From Flammula alnicola (taxonomy: Eukaryota; Basidiomycota; Agaricomycetes; Agaricales; Strophariaceae): a DNA stretch of 64,000 bases. Both the position numbers and the translations under genes were made by a program. The notes below the pieces were generated by a model. The model was not told the origin of the DNA. It saw only the letters and a program-made list of their open reading frames with translations, and did not search any database. The stretch is taken from NCBI GenBank assembly GCA_015499995.1, contig JADNRV010000108.1, positions 124,001 through 188,000 on the forward strand, read 5' to 3'. Position 1 is the first letter of the stretch, and each line of letters begins with the position of its first letter. This document shows, one piece after another, positions 32,215 through 44,229 of the stretch.

Positions 32215-32998
32215 ATGCATCACAAAACCCTACATATCTTCTTTGTGTTTCTGTCCTTTCTTGTATACGCCGCATTCGGGGCTCCAGTTCAATCATCCCA
32301 GGTGCGTCCTTCAATTCGCTATATTCCCTTACACCATTTTTAACGCCTTGTCGGGTTTTTGAAGGGCCATGTTTCATCCCATAGCCTTGCAAAACGGAAA
32401 TACAATACAGTCCATCAAGCGGTACATGGCATACATCATAAGGTCGGGGCGGGGATGACTGGCGAAGTCTTCGCTCTGAAACACACGTATAAAGGCCACC
32501 CCGCTGTTGTCAAGGTCATCAACAAGGTTAGAACGCCCACGGCTGGTGACCCTGCGACAGAAGCCCAAAATCTCCACCATGTGGATCAGTTGCTCGGCTG
32601 GGGACACGACACCACCCACGGCAAGGACACTCACTACCTGGTTATGAAGAACATGGGTGTTCCTGCAAGAAAGACCGGATTGAATAACGATGACATTATA
32701 TCTCTCAACAAAGAGGCTGAGGTAAAATATGACCATCAATTTGGGATGGAAAATCGGTGAGATCCACGAGTCGATACTTCGTCGTTGGACTGTGGCTCAT
32801 ATTGCGAGAATTTCTAGCGACAGGAACGGAAATAATTATGTGTATCGTGGGGGTAACGGTCATTGGAAAGCGGAAATCGTTGACTGGGCCCGCGCTAGCC
32901 ACACAAAGCAACATAATCCGCCAAATGGCTTCCACCCGGAGCCAGTTCGCCTCGGCCATTCAGGTCGTCGGAAGTGTCCCACTTGCGTTATAGGATAG
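32215..32998 (+). CDS. small secreted protein-kinase-like protein
   Basis: A 222-aa protein in three exons (32215-32301, 32365-32756, 32809-32998), all GT-AG. Residues 1-22 form a clear signal peptide (hydrophobic FFVFLSFLVYAAFGA), and the first intron falls just after it. The mature part resembles a compact kinase fold. It has a glycine-loop-like VGAGMTGEVFAL, a Lys strand (AVVKVINK), an acidic helix (TEAQNLHHV), a hinge-like YLVMKNMG, an N-containing loop (DRNGNNYVY) and IVDWARA in place of DFG. The HRD motif and most of the C-lobe are missing. The C-terminus has a CPTC motif. This may be a degenerate secreted kinase-like protein of a kind found in Agaricomycetes; catalytic activity is unproven. 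Confidence 0.8.
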
Positions 32999-33266
32999 AT
33001 TAGTCGCTAGTAGTATCGCATACATGTACGGGCTCGATCGTGCTATAACTGGTCATTATTTTATTTTCGTCTCACGGCCGGAGCACAAAGGTCGAAAATT
33101 CTTCAATCAGAGCTCACTCTATGCACTCTCTAGGTAATAATGGATGGTTACTAAAAGCGAGTCATAGGCTTCCCGCAGGCTGCCAAAAATGTAGTAGATA
33201 TACTATGCAGAAAGGTATTTAAGAGAGGTAAGGCTTGCGCAGCGTTGCAAACAGCCTAGGAAATTC

Positions 33267-34302
33267 TTATTCTCTCAGTTTAAGGACTGCGCACACATCG
33301 TAGGCTGTTAAACACTGGACCGAGCCTGCAAGACGCCGAGGAAGATGTAGAGCACGTGGAAATGATATCGACCAAGAATTCGACATTGCGGATTGAGGGA
33401 AGCCTGAAAGATTCATAGAACACAATCCGTGCCCCTCCGGAATAGACGGTGGTGGACAGGGACACAAGAAAAGGGCCCGAAATGACTCCAATTCTTCGTG
33501 GTCTATCGATATCAGCAATTCCAACATCAGCACTGAGGCATTGCATTGCCTCAGGACGTTGACGATGACTGACAGGGATTCATGTTCCGTTTTTCTTCTC
33601 ATGGCAAGGGATTGACGATCGAAAGTGTCTTGGGTGTCGGCAACTGGGATGGTTGTATTCAGGCGATAAGTACCTAACATCACTTGGTAAGTCGCCCATG
33701 TGAGCGAGATCTCGCGCCGCATTTTTGAAAATGAGGTGTTAGCATCCCAAGACTTTTTCCCAATCCTGAGGAACTCTCACGGATGTGCTGAGGGATCGAA
33801 ATATTGAGGAGGGGAGGCTGTCCTGAGCGAGACAAGGCCGCGCCGACCTACGCTGCCAAGCCCTCATACGCATCTTTCTTCGAAATAAGAATATGTATCG
33901 ACGTTACATGTGCCAACTGCCTGCAATGATGGCACACGAGTGTGCCAAGCAGAAGCAGGGCTCGATTCCATCGCATACGACACTGGGAAACTTCTGTGTG
34001 CAGGCCCTTCTGGAAGATCGCTTGAGCCTTGCAGGACGTCATTAGGCAACCGGTGGATGGGGAAACGCAGCTGGCGATGGATAACGGCTTGCGTGTTTCA
34101 AATTTCTCATTCAGTGTAGCCTGAATCTGAGTGATTTCTTCGTCCACTTCTGCCAGCTTTGCGAAGTGTTCGAGAATGAATTCTTTGGTTTTGTTCGTCT
34201 CCTGGTCGGTAGGGATATAGTTGGTGCCCAATACAGAAGTGAGTGGGCCAAGTTCACCAACTTTGAACTTGGAGGGATGAGGGCCATTGCTTCGCATGGC
34301 AA
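33267..34302 (-). pseudogene. decayed F-box protein gene
   Basis: The N-terminal part (34240-34090) shows the usual basidiomycete F-box opening: LGTNYIPTDQE...AKLAEVDEEI..IQATL. The next block continues in another frame with the HRLPNDVLQ-like F-box start near 34045. A leucine-rich stretch with LRQCNASVLMLELLISIDHEELES follows at 33555-33470. Frame changes and stops separate the pieces, and no set of short introns repairs them. It differs from the duplicated F-box genes nearby. Confidence 0.6.
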
Positions 34303-34388
34303 AACGAGGACCAGGTGGCCCAGGCCATCTCGAAAATCTCAGGTAAACAAGAGTAAATAGAAAAACTTTGAATATATTTCATAAGGTA

Positions 34389-34418
34389 CTAGCGCATTCC
34401 CGTGCTTTGCACGGGTAC
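34389..34418 (-). mobile_element. Helitron-like 3' terminus
   Basis: Read on the minus strand: hairpin CCCGTGCAAAGCACGGG, spacer AATGCG, then CTAG followed by T. A short GC-rich hairpin a few bases before a CTRR end inserted 5' of T is the Helitron 3' signature. The element would extend to higher coordinates; its 5' TC end was not located. Confidence 0.5.
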
Positions 34419-34419
34419 T

Positions 34420-35865
34420 TGCGGAATTCAATAGCGACCGGTCAGATTCAAAGAGGTTTTCCTGCAGTATTCACTCATGGCATTGTGTCATATTCACAAT
34501 TGCCACTGAACTTGACCTCAGTAATTTTGCCCATGGACGGTCATGGCAATCCTGCTACCAACCGGCCTGACGATACCACAGGATTTTTTTATTCGGTAGG
34601 CATCCAACTTTTTAGGATCTGCCATACACTCATACTTTCTGTATCTTACAGACAATGATGACAATAACCGAGAGTGTTTTCATATTGACAGTTCGATGCT
34701 GTAATAGTTGTACATAGACTCAGAATGCATGTTGCTTATGCCGTTTCCGCTGCAACGAACAGCTTGTATCTTCGTCAAACCTACAGAATGGACTTGTATT
34801 AGATACAGGGTCTTGTTTCTCACATGCTATCAGCAAATGTAACTATCTTTCGAGCCCAGGTCGAAAGATATACTCATGGACACACCCAACTTGAAGACAC
34901 TGAAATGTTGGTTCCTCTCCAAATACCACATATCTATTTCTCCAGATGCACATCATCACTCGGAAGTGCTTCTATTCTGACCCTTGACTGAGTACCAAGC
35001 CGTGCACGGTGACATCCACTCACCGGCAAGACCTTCGCCTCGACCCCCAATTCCAATTCCAATTCCAATTCACCAGTGGCAATGGGGATCTCCAAAAAAG
35101 CACATAAGATGCAATGCATCACCCCATCAAGTATCTTGTCAGGCGCTAGAATAAGTTGCGCAAGAAGGTTTTGCCTGCCAGAATCTTCGTTGCACCTGGA
35201 GATCGCGTGTATTGCTACGCATGGAATACGTTCTAATCGTAAATTCAACGGGATTCGTTAAACTGGGGACGGTCTGATATCCTAGGTGCTCAGGCAGTGT
35301 GATAGGCCAGTGAGTGAGGTCCGGAGAAACTGTAAGTGAAGGTGAGGATGAGTTTTGCCAAACCATTGCAGGTACTGTATATAGGACTCTGGCAAGCGCA
35401 GATTAGAATTGAAACCTTGAAGAAACCTCCTCTTGATGCGAGATATCTTTTATGATAGGTTGAAATCTGTGAAGTAAATGCACCAGTTAACACGTAGACA
35501 ATGCTAGACAAAGGTAGAGGAGCACACGATAATGAGACGGAGAGATGCACGCCGTGTGGACAAGTGCTAATCAAATGTTCATTTCATTTGAACAACTCGA
35601 TTATATTCTGCTACTTAGCCCACACATGTACGTACAATGGGTGTCAGAATCATATAAAGGGAGCAAAAGACTTTACCTCGTCTCTTCATCCCTTTCCTTG
35701 TCTCCTCTCCACCCTCTCGTAAGCCATCTAGTCATCTCACCCATTCTCTTGACCCAACGCTGCTGCCCGTCATCTTACTTGACTTGTAGGTCTCAATGTT
35801 TATCGTTCGTCATGTAGAGCACCTTATTATGGTCAGCAAAGCTATCATGCGAGTAAGTGATGTAT
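34420..35865. other. no confident gene; short AATTCC microsatellite
   Basis: CCAATTCCAATTCCAATTCC lies at about 35047-35070. A protein-like minus-strand frame at 35366-34934 has no recognised family and may be the 3' end of the gene at 35871-36740. Confidence 0.4.
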
Positions 35866-35870
35866 AATAC

Positions 35871-36740
35871 TCACCTTTGCCTCGGTACCTCGGTACTGAC
35901 CCCTCCTCTTTTTCCCGTCGTACAGGACTTTAAGGCGACCTCTAATGGACGCGTAACTCTCCCGTTGCGTTTCTGGCGATCGATGTAGTGAACCGCAGCA
36001 GCGTCTGCAAACCACGAGCGGGCCACGAAACCGCCCACACCCAGAAGCTGCATCGCTCGATCTTCATGGTTGATCTGGCGCTAATATATTCTATGCCTAG
36101 AACATGTGTAGCCATCAGCAGGCCATATCATGCAGGTGCAATGCTCGATACTCACCTCGAAATGTCTCTGAAATCCGCACCCTACAGTCCTCGAGAAACC
36201 GAATAAACCGCCGCTCGATCTCGGCTGTGGACGTCTCTCCATCCCTGTCTGTTTGTCTGTCATTCTACGAGCATGAAGACCCCGCAAGGGCATCACCGTA
36301 CCTCAAAAACCAGGCTGAACTGCAGAGGAACAGCGCTGGAGGACAGCAGACGACACGGAGGTCGCACAAGGCTTGGCTGGTATGCTGCTCTCGAGGGTTG
36401 CAGAGCCATTCCTCAGATGATGCGGACCAGATGGCAACTAGAGGATGAGAACACTGCAAAGCAAGACACATAAGTACCTTGAATTCTGTTCTCATGGTGG
36501 ATCTCATACATATCTTCGGCACCTGCGAGCCTCATATCCCAGCTTTGAGTCCGCAGCAACGCGCTTCGTTTGCCTATGAATAATGGATAAATGACTGCGT
36601 GGGCAGCTATGGGTACGCGCCGCTGTATTCTGCCCTCAAATGAGCTTGCTGACTCCTGTTCAACAGCGCTGATGTCATCGATGAGGATGAAAGGCCTAAG
36701 GAAAGAGGTCAGTAAAGCTCGCCCCGTACCGAAAACGAGA
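35871..36740 (-). CDS. hypothetical multi-exon protein
   Basis: Several minus-strand blocks look like real exons bounded by GT-AG. One is 36696-36595, with FILIDDISAVEQESASSFEG and IAAHAVIYPLFI. The next is 36594-36482, ending at a GTACTT donor, with RLAGAEDMYEIHHENRIQ. Another, near 36240-36155, has STAEIERRFIRFLEDCRVRI and ends at GTGAGT. The last, near 36055-35875, has LGVGGFVARSWFADAA. The joins are not fully resolved, and the family is not recognised. The region overlaps a two-copy tandem duplication. Confidence 0.4.
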
Positions 36741-37260
36741 ACTTACCAGACAGTAGAGGTCTGCAAGTTCATCCCATCATCTCTGTGCTTCGCATGCTAT
36801 ACTCGTCATATCCAACGTTCGAATGACTGGTAGGTTGCGGAGGGAGCAGTGCGAGGTGTTGTTGTTGTGAGGCTGGTAAATGCAGAACAAGGTGAGTACT
36901 TGAACATCGTATTCTGTGTCGGGGGTGGCTTACCTCGTAGACTCTGCATTTCCTGCTCCTTTTTCCCATATCCGCTGCTATCCTTTGAATGCACAAGGGT
37001 GGGCAGCACCTGGGTTCCTCTGTTACCCCGCTCTGAGCATAATGGGCTCCTCTCCTCCTCAACAACACAATGCCTGCACCTCGAAAGCCAGGTTGAAGAG
37101 AAGAAAACAACGCTGGAGCACAGTGTACGATAACACGGAGGTCGTACGTACGTGCCTCCGCTTCTGCGCTGTTATGGACCGTTGTGGGGCCGATTTATTG
37201 GATGATGCTGGTACAATGGGGCTGGACGAGAACATTGCAAAGCAAGTCAGGTAAGTCCCT
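36270..37260. repeat. two-copy tandem duplication (~0.78 kb apart)
   Basis: 36280-36477 and 37050-37256 share ordered blocks: the CCTC.AAA.CCAGG...GAAC region, AACGCTGGAG.ACAG, ACACGGAGGTCG.AC and GAGAACA.TGCAAAGCAAG..A.GTA. The copies are strongly diverged. Confidence 0.65.
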
Positions 37261-37339
37261 CATCCCAGCGTCCAGCATGCAACTTCACACTTCGGATGAT
37301 GAAGGACTGAGGGCAGGGATAACGTCAAAAGGTGATTAA

Positions 37340-38185
37340 CGATCCACCCTGGCCACTCGCACGCGAGGGAGGTGGAGGAGGTGCGAACGGTGTCGAAATG
37401 ACCTCCAGCTTGCCCTAACAGCGTCGAAACGCGACAGAACCACCTCCGACTCGCATTTGCATGCGAGGGAGGTGGAAGATGTGAGAACGGTGTCGAAACA
37501 CCATAAAGGTCCACCTCCGGCTTGCTTTTGCACGCGAGGGAGGTGGAGGACGCACAAACGGCGTCGAAACACAATAAAAACCACCTCTGCCTTGTTTTTG
37601 CATGCGAGGGAGGTGGAGGATCCACAAATGTTGTCGAAACGTAATAAAAACCACCTCCGGCTCGCTTTTGCATGCGAGGGAGGTGGAGAACGCGTGAACG
37701 GTGTTGAAACATGATAAAGGCCCACCTCTGCTCGCTTTTGTACGCGAGGGAGGTGGAGGACACATGAACAGCGTCAAAACGCCATAAAGGTCCACCTCCG
37801 GCATGCGAGGGAGGTGGAGGACGCACAAACCGCGTCGAAACGCAGTCAAAACCACCTCCGGCTCGCTTTTGCACGTGAGGGAGGTGGAGGACGCACGAAC
37901 ATTGTCAAACACAATAAAAAACCACCTCCAGCTCGCTTTGCATGCGAGGGAGGTGGAGAACGTGCGAACGGCGTCGAAACGTGATAAAGGTCCACCTCCG
38001 CTCACTTTTGTACATGAGGGGGTGGAGGAGGTGTGAACACCGTCGAAACGCCACAAAACCACCTCCAGCTCACTTTTGCATGCGAGGGAGGTGGAGGACA
38101 CCCGAACGACATCGAAACACGGTAAAAATCCACCTCCGGCTCGCTTTTGTACGCGAGGGAGGTGAAGGACGTGTCCTGACATATT
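37340..38185. repeat. minisatellite, ~70-bp unit, about 12 copies
   Basis: Each unit contains CCACCTCCGGCTCGC, TTTTGCAYGCGAGG, GAGGTGGAGGACGCA and GAACGGCGTCGAAAC. CCACCTCC and GGAGGTGG are complementary, so every unit can form a hairpin. Unit starts fall near 37363, 37461, 37531, 37601, 37671, 37741, 37802, 37873, 37941, 38013, 38078 and 38151. Long open frames across the array are artefacts. Confidence 0.92.
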
Positions 38186-39487
38186 GTCGTCGTGTGGAGG
38201 TACGGCGTGAACCTGTGCCGTGTTGTGCTGTGTACAGAGTGCGTGAGAGGGCGGTGCATGTCCTAACCTGTTTCAATGTTAGTAGGCAGCAGGGAAGGTA
38301 GGTAAAGGGAGGCGAACCAATTATGGCTTGCCTCCTTGCGTACCTCGCGGGTCTCCCACACCATGGGTCTCCCCTCGTGTTTACTAGAAGGAATTTAAGC
38401 AAATCATGTTGTTCAACACGATTTGTCACGTACCCAGCGGGTCTCCCTCTGCCAGGGTCTCCACTCATATACTCCAATCCCCTCCACTCCACTCGCATCG
38501 TTCCCTAGTCGGCCCACATGCACACGACGTTGCAGTGCACATTGCTCGATTCATGTAATACCTAGTAAATAACACTCAAGAACTGTAAGAAAATGTGAAT
38601 AACAATGAAAGAATAACTTATCTATGCTTTTTGAGGGCCTTCGAGGTCGGGAGAGGTAAGGGAAAGACGAGAGGTACTTAGGTAGACTGGAGGTAGTATC
38701 GCTTTATCCGATTATCGTTTGGCTCGCAGTGATGGATGCGGACGTGATGACGTACAGTCATCATGTCCAGTCCAGTACATGCTGACTGATAGAGATCACG
38801 TCAGCATTTTTCCAGCCAAAATCTTCTAAGTATAATATCACGTGTTAATACTCATGTGACTATAGATAAGATAAATCTGTCCATCAAACAAACATGTACA
38901 AAATTTCCCTCAGTTTTGATGCCAAAGGGTCCTCCTGCAGAAGTCGGGTTAAAAAACGAAGCCCCTAACGGGTCCTCGTAACTGTAGCTTCAGAATATCG
39001 TTTCGCAGCTTGCGTAAATCTATGATACACGTACTGATTCAGATAGTCTCTTAAAACAGGAAGAAGGCAACAGAATGAGATTGCGAGAGGGTGAAAGTTG
39101 TGTACTCGTTTCAGAGGGGATCTGACTCGGCACAATACACATCTCTTCCCAAGTCTTGTCTAAATGAGCGCGTCGCACTGGGAAAAAGCGGAGGGCGCCG
39201 GACAGAAAATAACGTTGGATGGATGGCTATGCTATTGTTTGGCAATGACTCACATCCCAAATATATTGGTTGCCCAATTTGCGTGCGAAAATAATATCTG
39301 TGAGAGCCATCTCTTTGACTCCTGCATTGTGTCCTATATTCGACCATACCACCGAATATGTATCAGCTCGTTCCTCCTTTATTGTCATATGGCCACCCAC
39401 GAAAGCACGCGCAATCACTGCGCAAAGGGGCCCATTTTTGGCTGGACAAAGAGAGTGTGAACGCTTTATCTTGTGCGTCGTTGACCG
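38186..39487. other. intergenic; palindrome between two related blocks
   Basis: Blocks TACCTCGCGGGTCTCCCACA (38341) and TACCCAGCGGGTCTCCCTCT (38430) flank an imperfect palindrome, AAATCATGTTG/CAACACGATTT (about 38401-38425). The rest up to the Ste6-like start shows nothing recognisable. Confidence 0.5.
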
Positions 39488-42400
39488 ATGCCTTTCGCGA
39501 AGCCCTCTGCCTCTGCGATGACCCCCAACGAACTGCATGATGACTCTACACGAACGTCTATTGAATCTAACGACCTCAAGCACACGAACACGTCACCCAT
39601 GTCTCCTCCCCCTCCTTCGATTTCTCCCTCCATTCATCTTCTCTTTTCTTTCATTCCCCGAAAACACCTCCTCTGCCTCGTTCTCCCCGCCATACTCTCT
39701 TCCATTATCACTGGAGGCATCGCACCTTTCATGACTTACGTAGTCGGGCAAGCATTCGATGCCTTTGCCCATTTTCCTCTTTCACCGAACCCCCCTCGAC
39801 AAGCCAAAGACGACCTGCTCCACGGCATCGGTGTTGCCGCGCTGGAGCTCATCGGGCTGACTGTTGGCTCCCTAGCACTGAGCAGCATCACGTCGTGCCT
39901 GTGGATATGGACCGGCGAGACGAACGTAATGGCGTTGCGCAAAGCGATATATAGCGCTGTCGCGCAGAAGGACATGACGTGGTTCGATATGCACATGGGC
40001 GCCACCGACACGCCGACTACAGACGACGGACAAGGTCCTCTTGGGGCTGGAGGCCTTATGGCTAAATTCTCGAAGTATGTACTGCTACTTTCTTTATTTC
40101 CTTTTCACGAAACTCACATGTTTTCTTTCATGACACACAGAGAAACAGACGACGTCCGGACAGCGTCCTCCCTCGCCTCGGGTTTGCTCCTCCAACACCT
40201 CATGACCTGCCTCACCTGCCTACTTCTCGCGTTCCTGCGCTCCTGGGCGCTCACGCTTGTCATCCTCTCTGCCGTCCCGCTCCTCCTACTCATCCAAGCC
40301 CTCACCCAGGCCCATGCGGCCCCCCTCCTCGCCACCGAACGTACCCAAGCAGGCGTCGCGGCAACATTCATCGAGCGCGCTGTCGCAGGCATCGCCACCG
40401 TGAAAGCGTTCAACGCCCCAGCGCACGAGCACGCGCGCGCCACCGCCCTATTCCTTGGGCTCCAAACTACAGCGCGAAAGCTGAACGCGCTGTGGGCGGG
40501 CACGGCGGGCGCCGCGCAGTTCGCGACGATGGCGATGTTCGTGCAGGGCTTCTGGTTCGGGGGCAAGCTCGTGCGTGAGGGCCGTGCCACGGCGGGCGAT
40601 GTGATGGCGGTGTTTTGGGCGTGCTTGATTGCGACGAGTAATTTGCAGATGTGTGTCCCCCAGCTTGTGGTGCTTGCAAAGGGCAAGTGGGCGGCGGCGG
40701 CATTGTTGGAGCTCGTCGGTGATGCTCAGCCTGGATTTGAACCTAGGGGCGAATGTAGCGAGCCGGTTCAGAGACTCTCACCCCGGAAGCTCAACCCTTC
40801 TCGCTGCTCCGGCAGCCTCGCGCTCCAAAACGTCAGTTTCGCATACCCATCCCGGCCCTCCCTCACCGTGCTCTCCAATGTCTCCCTGTTCCTCCCCGCA
40901 CACGAGACGACGTACATAGTAGGCGCCTCGGGGTCCGGCAAGTCCACCGTCGCGCACCTCCTCTTAAAGATGTACGAGCCAACGAAGGGTACTATCACCC
41001 TAGACGAGAGGGACATGCGGACCCTCGATGATGCGTGGGTGCGCGAAAACGTGGCGTGTGTCAGGCAGGGGGGTGCGGTGATTTTTGAGGGCAGGTCGGT
41101 GTTTGACAATGTTGCCCTTGCAGCTTTGGCTGCGGGTGGGCAAGGACAAAGGAGGGAGCCGAAGAGGAAGGAAGTGGAAGAAGCGTGCCGTGCAGCGCTG
41201 ATGCACGAGTTCGTCAGGGACTTGCCGGAGGGGTACGATACGCGCCTTGGGAGCGCCACGGGGGTGGGGTTGAGTGGGGGGCAGAAGCAAAGGTTGGAGA
41301 TCGCAAGGGCGAGGGTGCGGGATCCGACGGTGTTGATTCTGGGTATGTGCCATACTACTACTACAACTTTTCATCCTTGTGTGCTGATTTTACTTGAATA
41401 AATTACCTATGAACAGATGAACCGACCTCTGCGCTTGACCCCACCTCGCGCATCCTCGTGTTCGAGGCGCTCAAGCGCTGGCGCAAACACAAAACGACTA
41501 TCGTCATCACACACGATTTGTCCCAGATCGGCAGTGGAGATTTCCTGTATGTGATGAAGGACGGGAGGGTGGTGGAGCAGGGGTATCGGGCAGACCTCGA
41601 GGGTGTTGTGCCAATGAAATATGGTAGGGATAATACAGATAAGGTGAGGGATGGGGGTAAGGGAGAGTTTCGGAAGATGTTGGAGGCGCAGCGGATGCAG
41701 GAGAAAGGAAGCTTGGATGAGATATACCTTCAAGAGGAGAGGATGGAGAGGATGGAGGTGATACCCAGCCCCAGCAGCCTCTTGGGAAGGCAGCGCAGTA
41801 CGGTGTTGAGGCCGCTGACATTTGGGAGTTGGATGTTCGACGTCGTTGCTGATTTGACGAGCCACGCCGCGAATCAGAATCGGCTCCGCGTCCAATCCCG
41901 GAACTCTTATAACCCTCCTGTCGACAATTATACCTGGGCCCCAGATCGCCATCGCAGGCCGTCGACGTTATACATCCCAGAGTCGATGAGCCACTCTCGA
42001 TTTGTCCCGCCTAAAGGTCCGTCCGCGGTGGTTACTGTCCATGCGAAGAGGTACAGTTTGCCTGCATCGGGCCTGCTCACACCTACCTCTGCCACACTCA
42101 CGGATGGGACAAGCTGCGAGGAGCGGTTGGCTGGCACGATACTGGACGATGGAGACCGCGGTTTTTTGACTAAGGAGAAAGAGAAGAGTGCATTGGAAAG
42201 GAGCGCCTTCAGGGCTAGGCAGGTGAGGAGTGCGCGTGCGCCGGGGCGGACACGGAGGGGGGATGCGGATGTGTTGTCGTACGTCAAGGTGGAGAAATCC
42301 AGCCTGCGGGAGGGTGGTGATTGGGTGTCGTCCTCTGCGAATGGGCTCCCTGACACCGAAGAACGACTCCCCTCGTTCTGGGCTCTCCTCACGTCTGTTT

Positions 42401-44229
42401 ACCCGTCCATACCCCGCAAACCCCTTCTTTTCGTCGGCGTGGCGGTGTGCGTTTTGAGCGGGGCGATGACGCCCCTCTTCTCCTTCCTCCTCTCCCGCCT
42501 GCTGTTCGAGGTGTCTGTCGGCGCCCAGGACGTGTCTGCCATCAACAAGTTCGGTGCCATCGTGCTGAGCATCGCGGCGCTCGACGGCCTCCTCCTGGGC
42601 CTCAAGTACTTCCTCATGGAGACGTGTGCCATGGCCTGGGTCACATCCCTCCGCACGCTCGCGTTGCACCGCGTCCTGGCGCAAGACAAGAAGTGGTTCG
42701 ATAAACCTGTCAATGGCCCTGCGAGGCTTGTGCAGATGCTCGTCAAGGATGCTGATGATGCGCGGGATCTGGTCGCGGTGGTGCTGGCGCAGGGATGTGT
42801 GGTGTGTGCGATGCTTGGGGTGGGGCTTGTGTGGGCGTTCGTGAGAGGGTGGCAGTTGACGCTGGCGGGGCTGGCGATCGCCCCTGTGTTTGCAGGCATT
42901 ATGGCGGTGCAGAGCAGGCTGGTGGCGAGGTGCGAGGTGAGGAATAAACGCGCAAGGGAGGAGGTTGCGAGGGGGTATTATGAGGTCAGTGTCTTCTCTC
43001 TTTTGTCTGGATGACAGGGGTGCCAATGTTGTTTTTTTAAAGACTATTATCAATATTCGAGCCATACGTTGCATGGCCTTTGATGGTGTGTTCAAGGCCC
43101 AGTTTGAGGAAGCTGTCGAGAAGTCGCTGACTACGGGCGTTCGGGGCGCTTTTGTCGAGGGCTGTACGTATGGAGTTGCCAGTGGCCTTATTTACCTGGC
43201 TGAGGCTCTCCTTTTCTACGTCGGGGCGCTCCTTATCGCGCATGGTCTGTACACCTACCTGCAGATGGTCGAGGTGCTTAACCTTGTTGTCTTTTCGGTG
43301 ACCATTGGGTCGCAGCTTATGGCGTTCAGTAAGTTCGCTATTTTTCTCGCAACACTCTCGCTAATGGTCCTTTCTTACTCATAGCTGAGAAGATCGCTAA
43401 ATCAGTTCAGGCGACGAGCGATTTTGATAAGCTTATGAAGCTTGATATGGACACCTATGAATCTCGGGGAAGCCTTCGTCCTGAAATCGCAGGTGCCATC
43501 AGGTTCACCAAGGTCAACTTCTCATACCCGGAACGAAGAGACGTCCCTGTCCTCAGGGATATGGACTTGAGGATCGCCCAAGGCGAGTGCGTCGCAATCG
43601 TCGGTTCCTCTGGCTGCGGAAAATCCACAATCGCGTCGCTTCTTCAACGCCTCTACGAGCCAACCAGCGGCTCAGTGACCATCGGTGGCATCGACACGCG
43701 CCTCATCGACGTCCACCACCTCCGCGAGCACGTTGCGGTCGTCAGCCAGCAGCCGCACCTGTTCGATGCGAGTGTCGCCGAGAATATCCGGTACGGGCAC
43801 CCTTCCATCTCGGATGCGGACGTGCGGTGTGCGGCGAGGGCGGCGAACATCCATGAGTTCGTCATGTCCCTTCCGGAGGGGTATGACACCACGCTTGGCG
43901 AGAACGCGTCACTTGTCTCAGGCGGCCAGGCGCAGAGGCTGCAGATCGCCCGTGCGCTCGCGCGTCCGTCCCGGATATTGATTCTGGACGAGTGCACGTC
44001 GTCGTTGGACCCGGAGAACCAGGCAGCGGTGCTAGAGACGATACGCGGGGCCAAGTGCGGCCGGACGACGGTTGTGATCACGCATAAGCTGGAAGCGATG
44101 CTCATGTGTGACCGGATTGTGGTCGTTCATGAGGGTGAGGTTGTTGAGGAGGGGTCTTATGAGAGGCTCATGGAACGCAAAGGCGTTTTTGCGACTCTTG
44201 CGCGTGGAGGCGAGTGGGTTGGCGAGTGA
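39488..44229 (+). CDS. STE6: ABC transporter, full-length ABCB type; Ste6-like pheromone (a-factor) exporter
   Basis: Exports farnesylated mating pheromone across the plasma membrane in fungi (family knowledge); the ortholog assignment is inferred from architecture. Five exons: 39488-40074, 40141-41342, 41417-42984, 43043-43328, 43385-44229; 1495 aa. The layout is TMD1-NBD1-TMD2-NBD2. NBD1 has Walker A GASGSGKST (about 40924-40950), signature LSGGQKQR (about 41270-41293) and Walker B LILDEPTSALD across the second intron. NBD2 has Walker A GSSGCGKST (about 43601-43627), a Q-loop in VVSQQPHLFD, signature VSGGQAQR (about 43918-43941) and Walker B LILDECTSSLD. A long charged linker (about 41600-42370) joins the halves. 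An alternative start lies a few codons downstream (MTPNEL). GC content is high for the window. Confidence 0.85.

Noticed and set aside
37260..38182. 200-255-codon minus-strand open frames
   Set aside because: They translate the ~70-bp minisatellite; the period is visible in the peptide and no domain is present.
39736..43095. Long antisense frames across the ABC transporter
   Set aside because: Antisense shadows of high-GC coding sequence.
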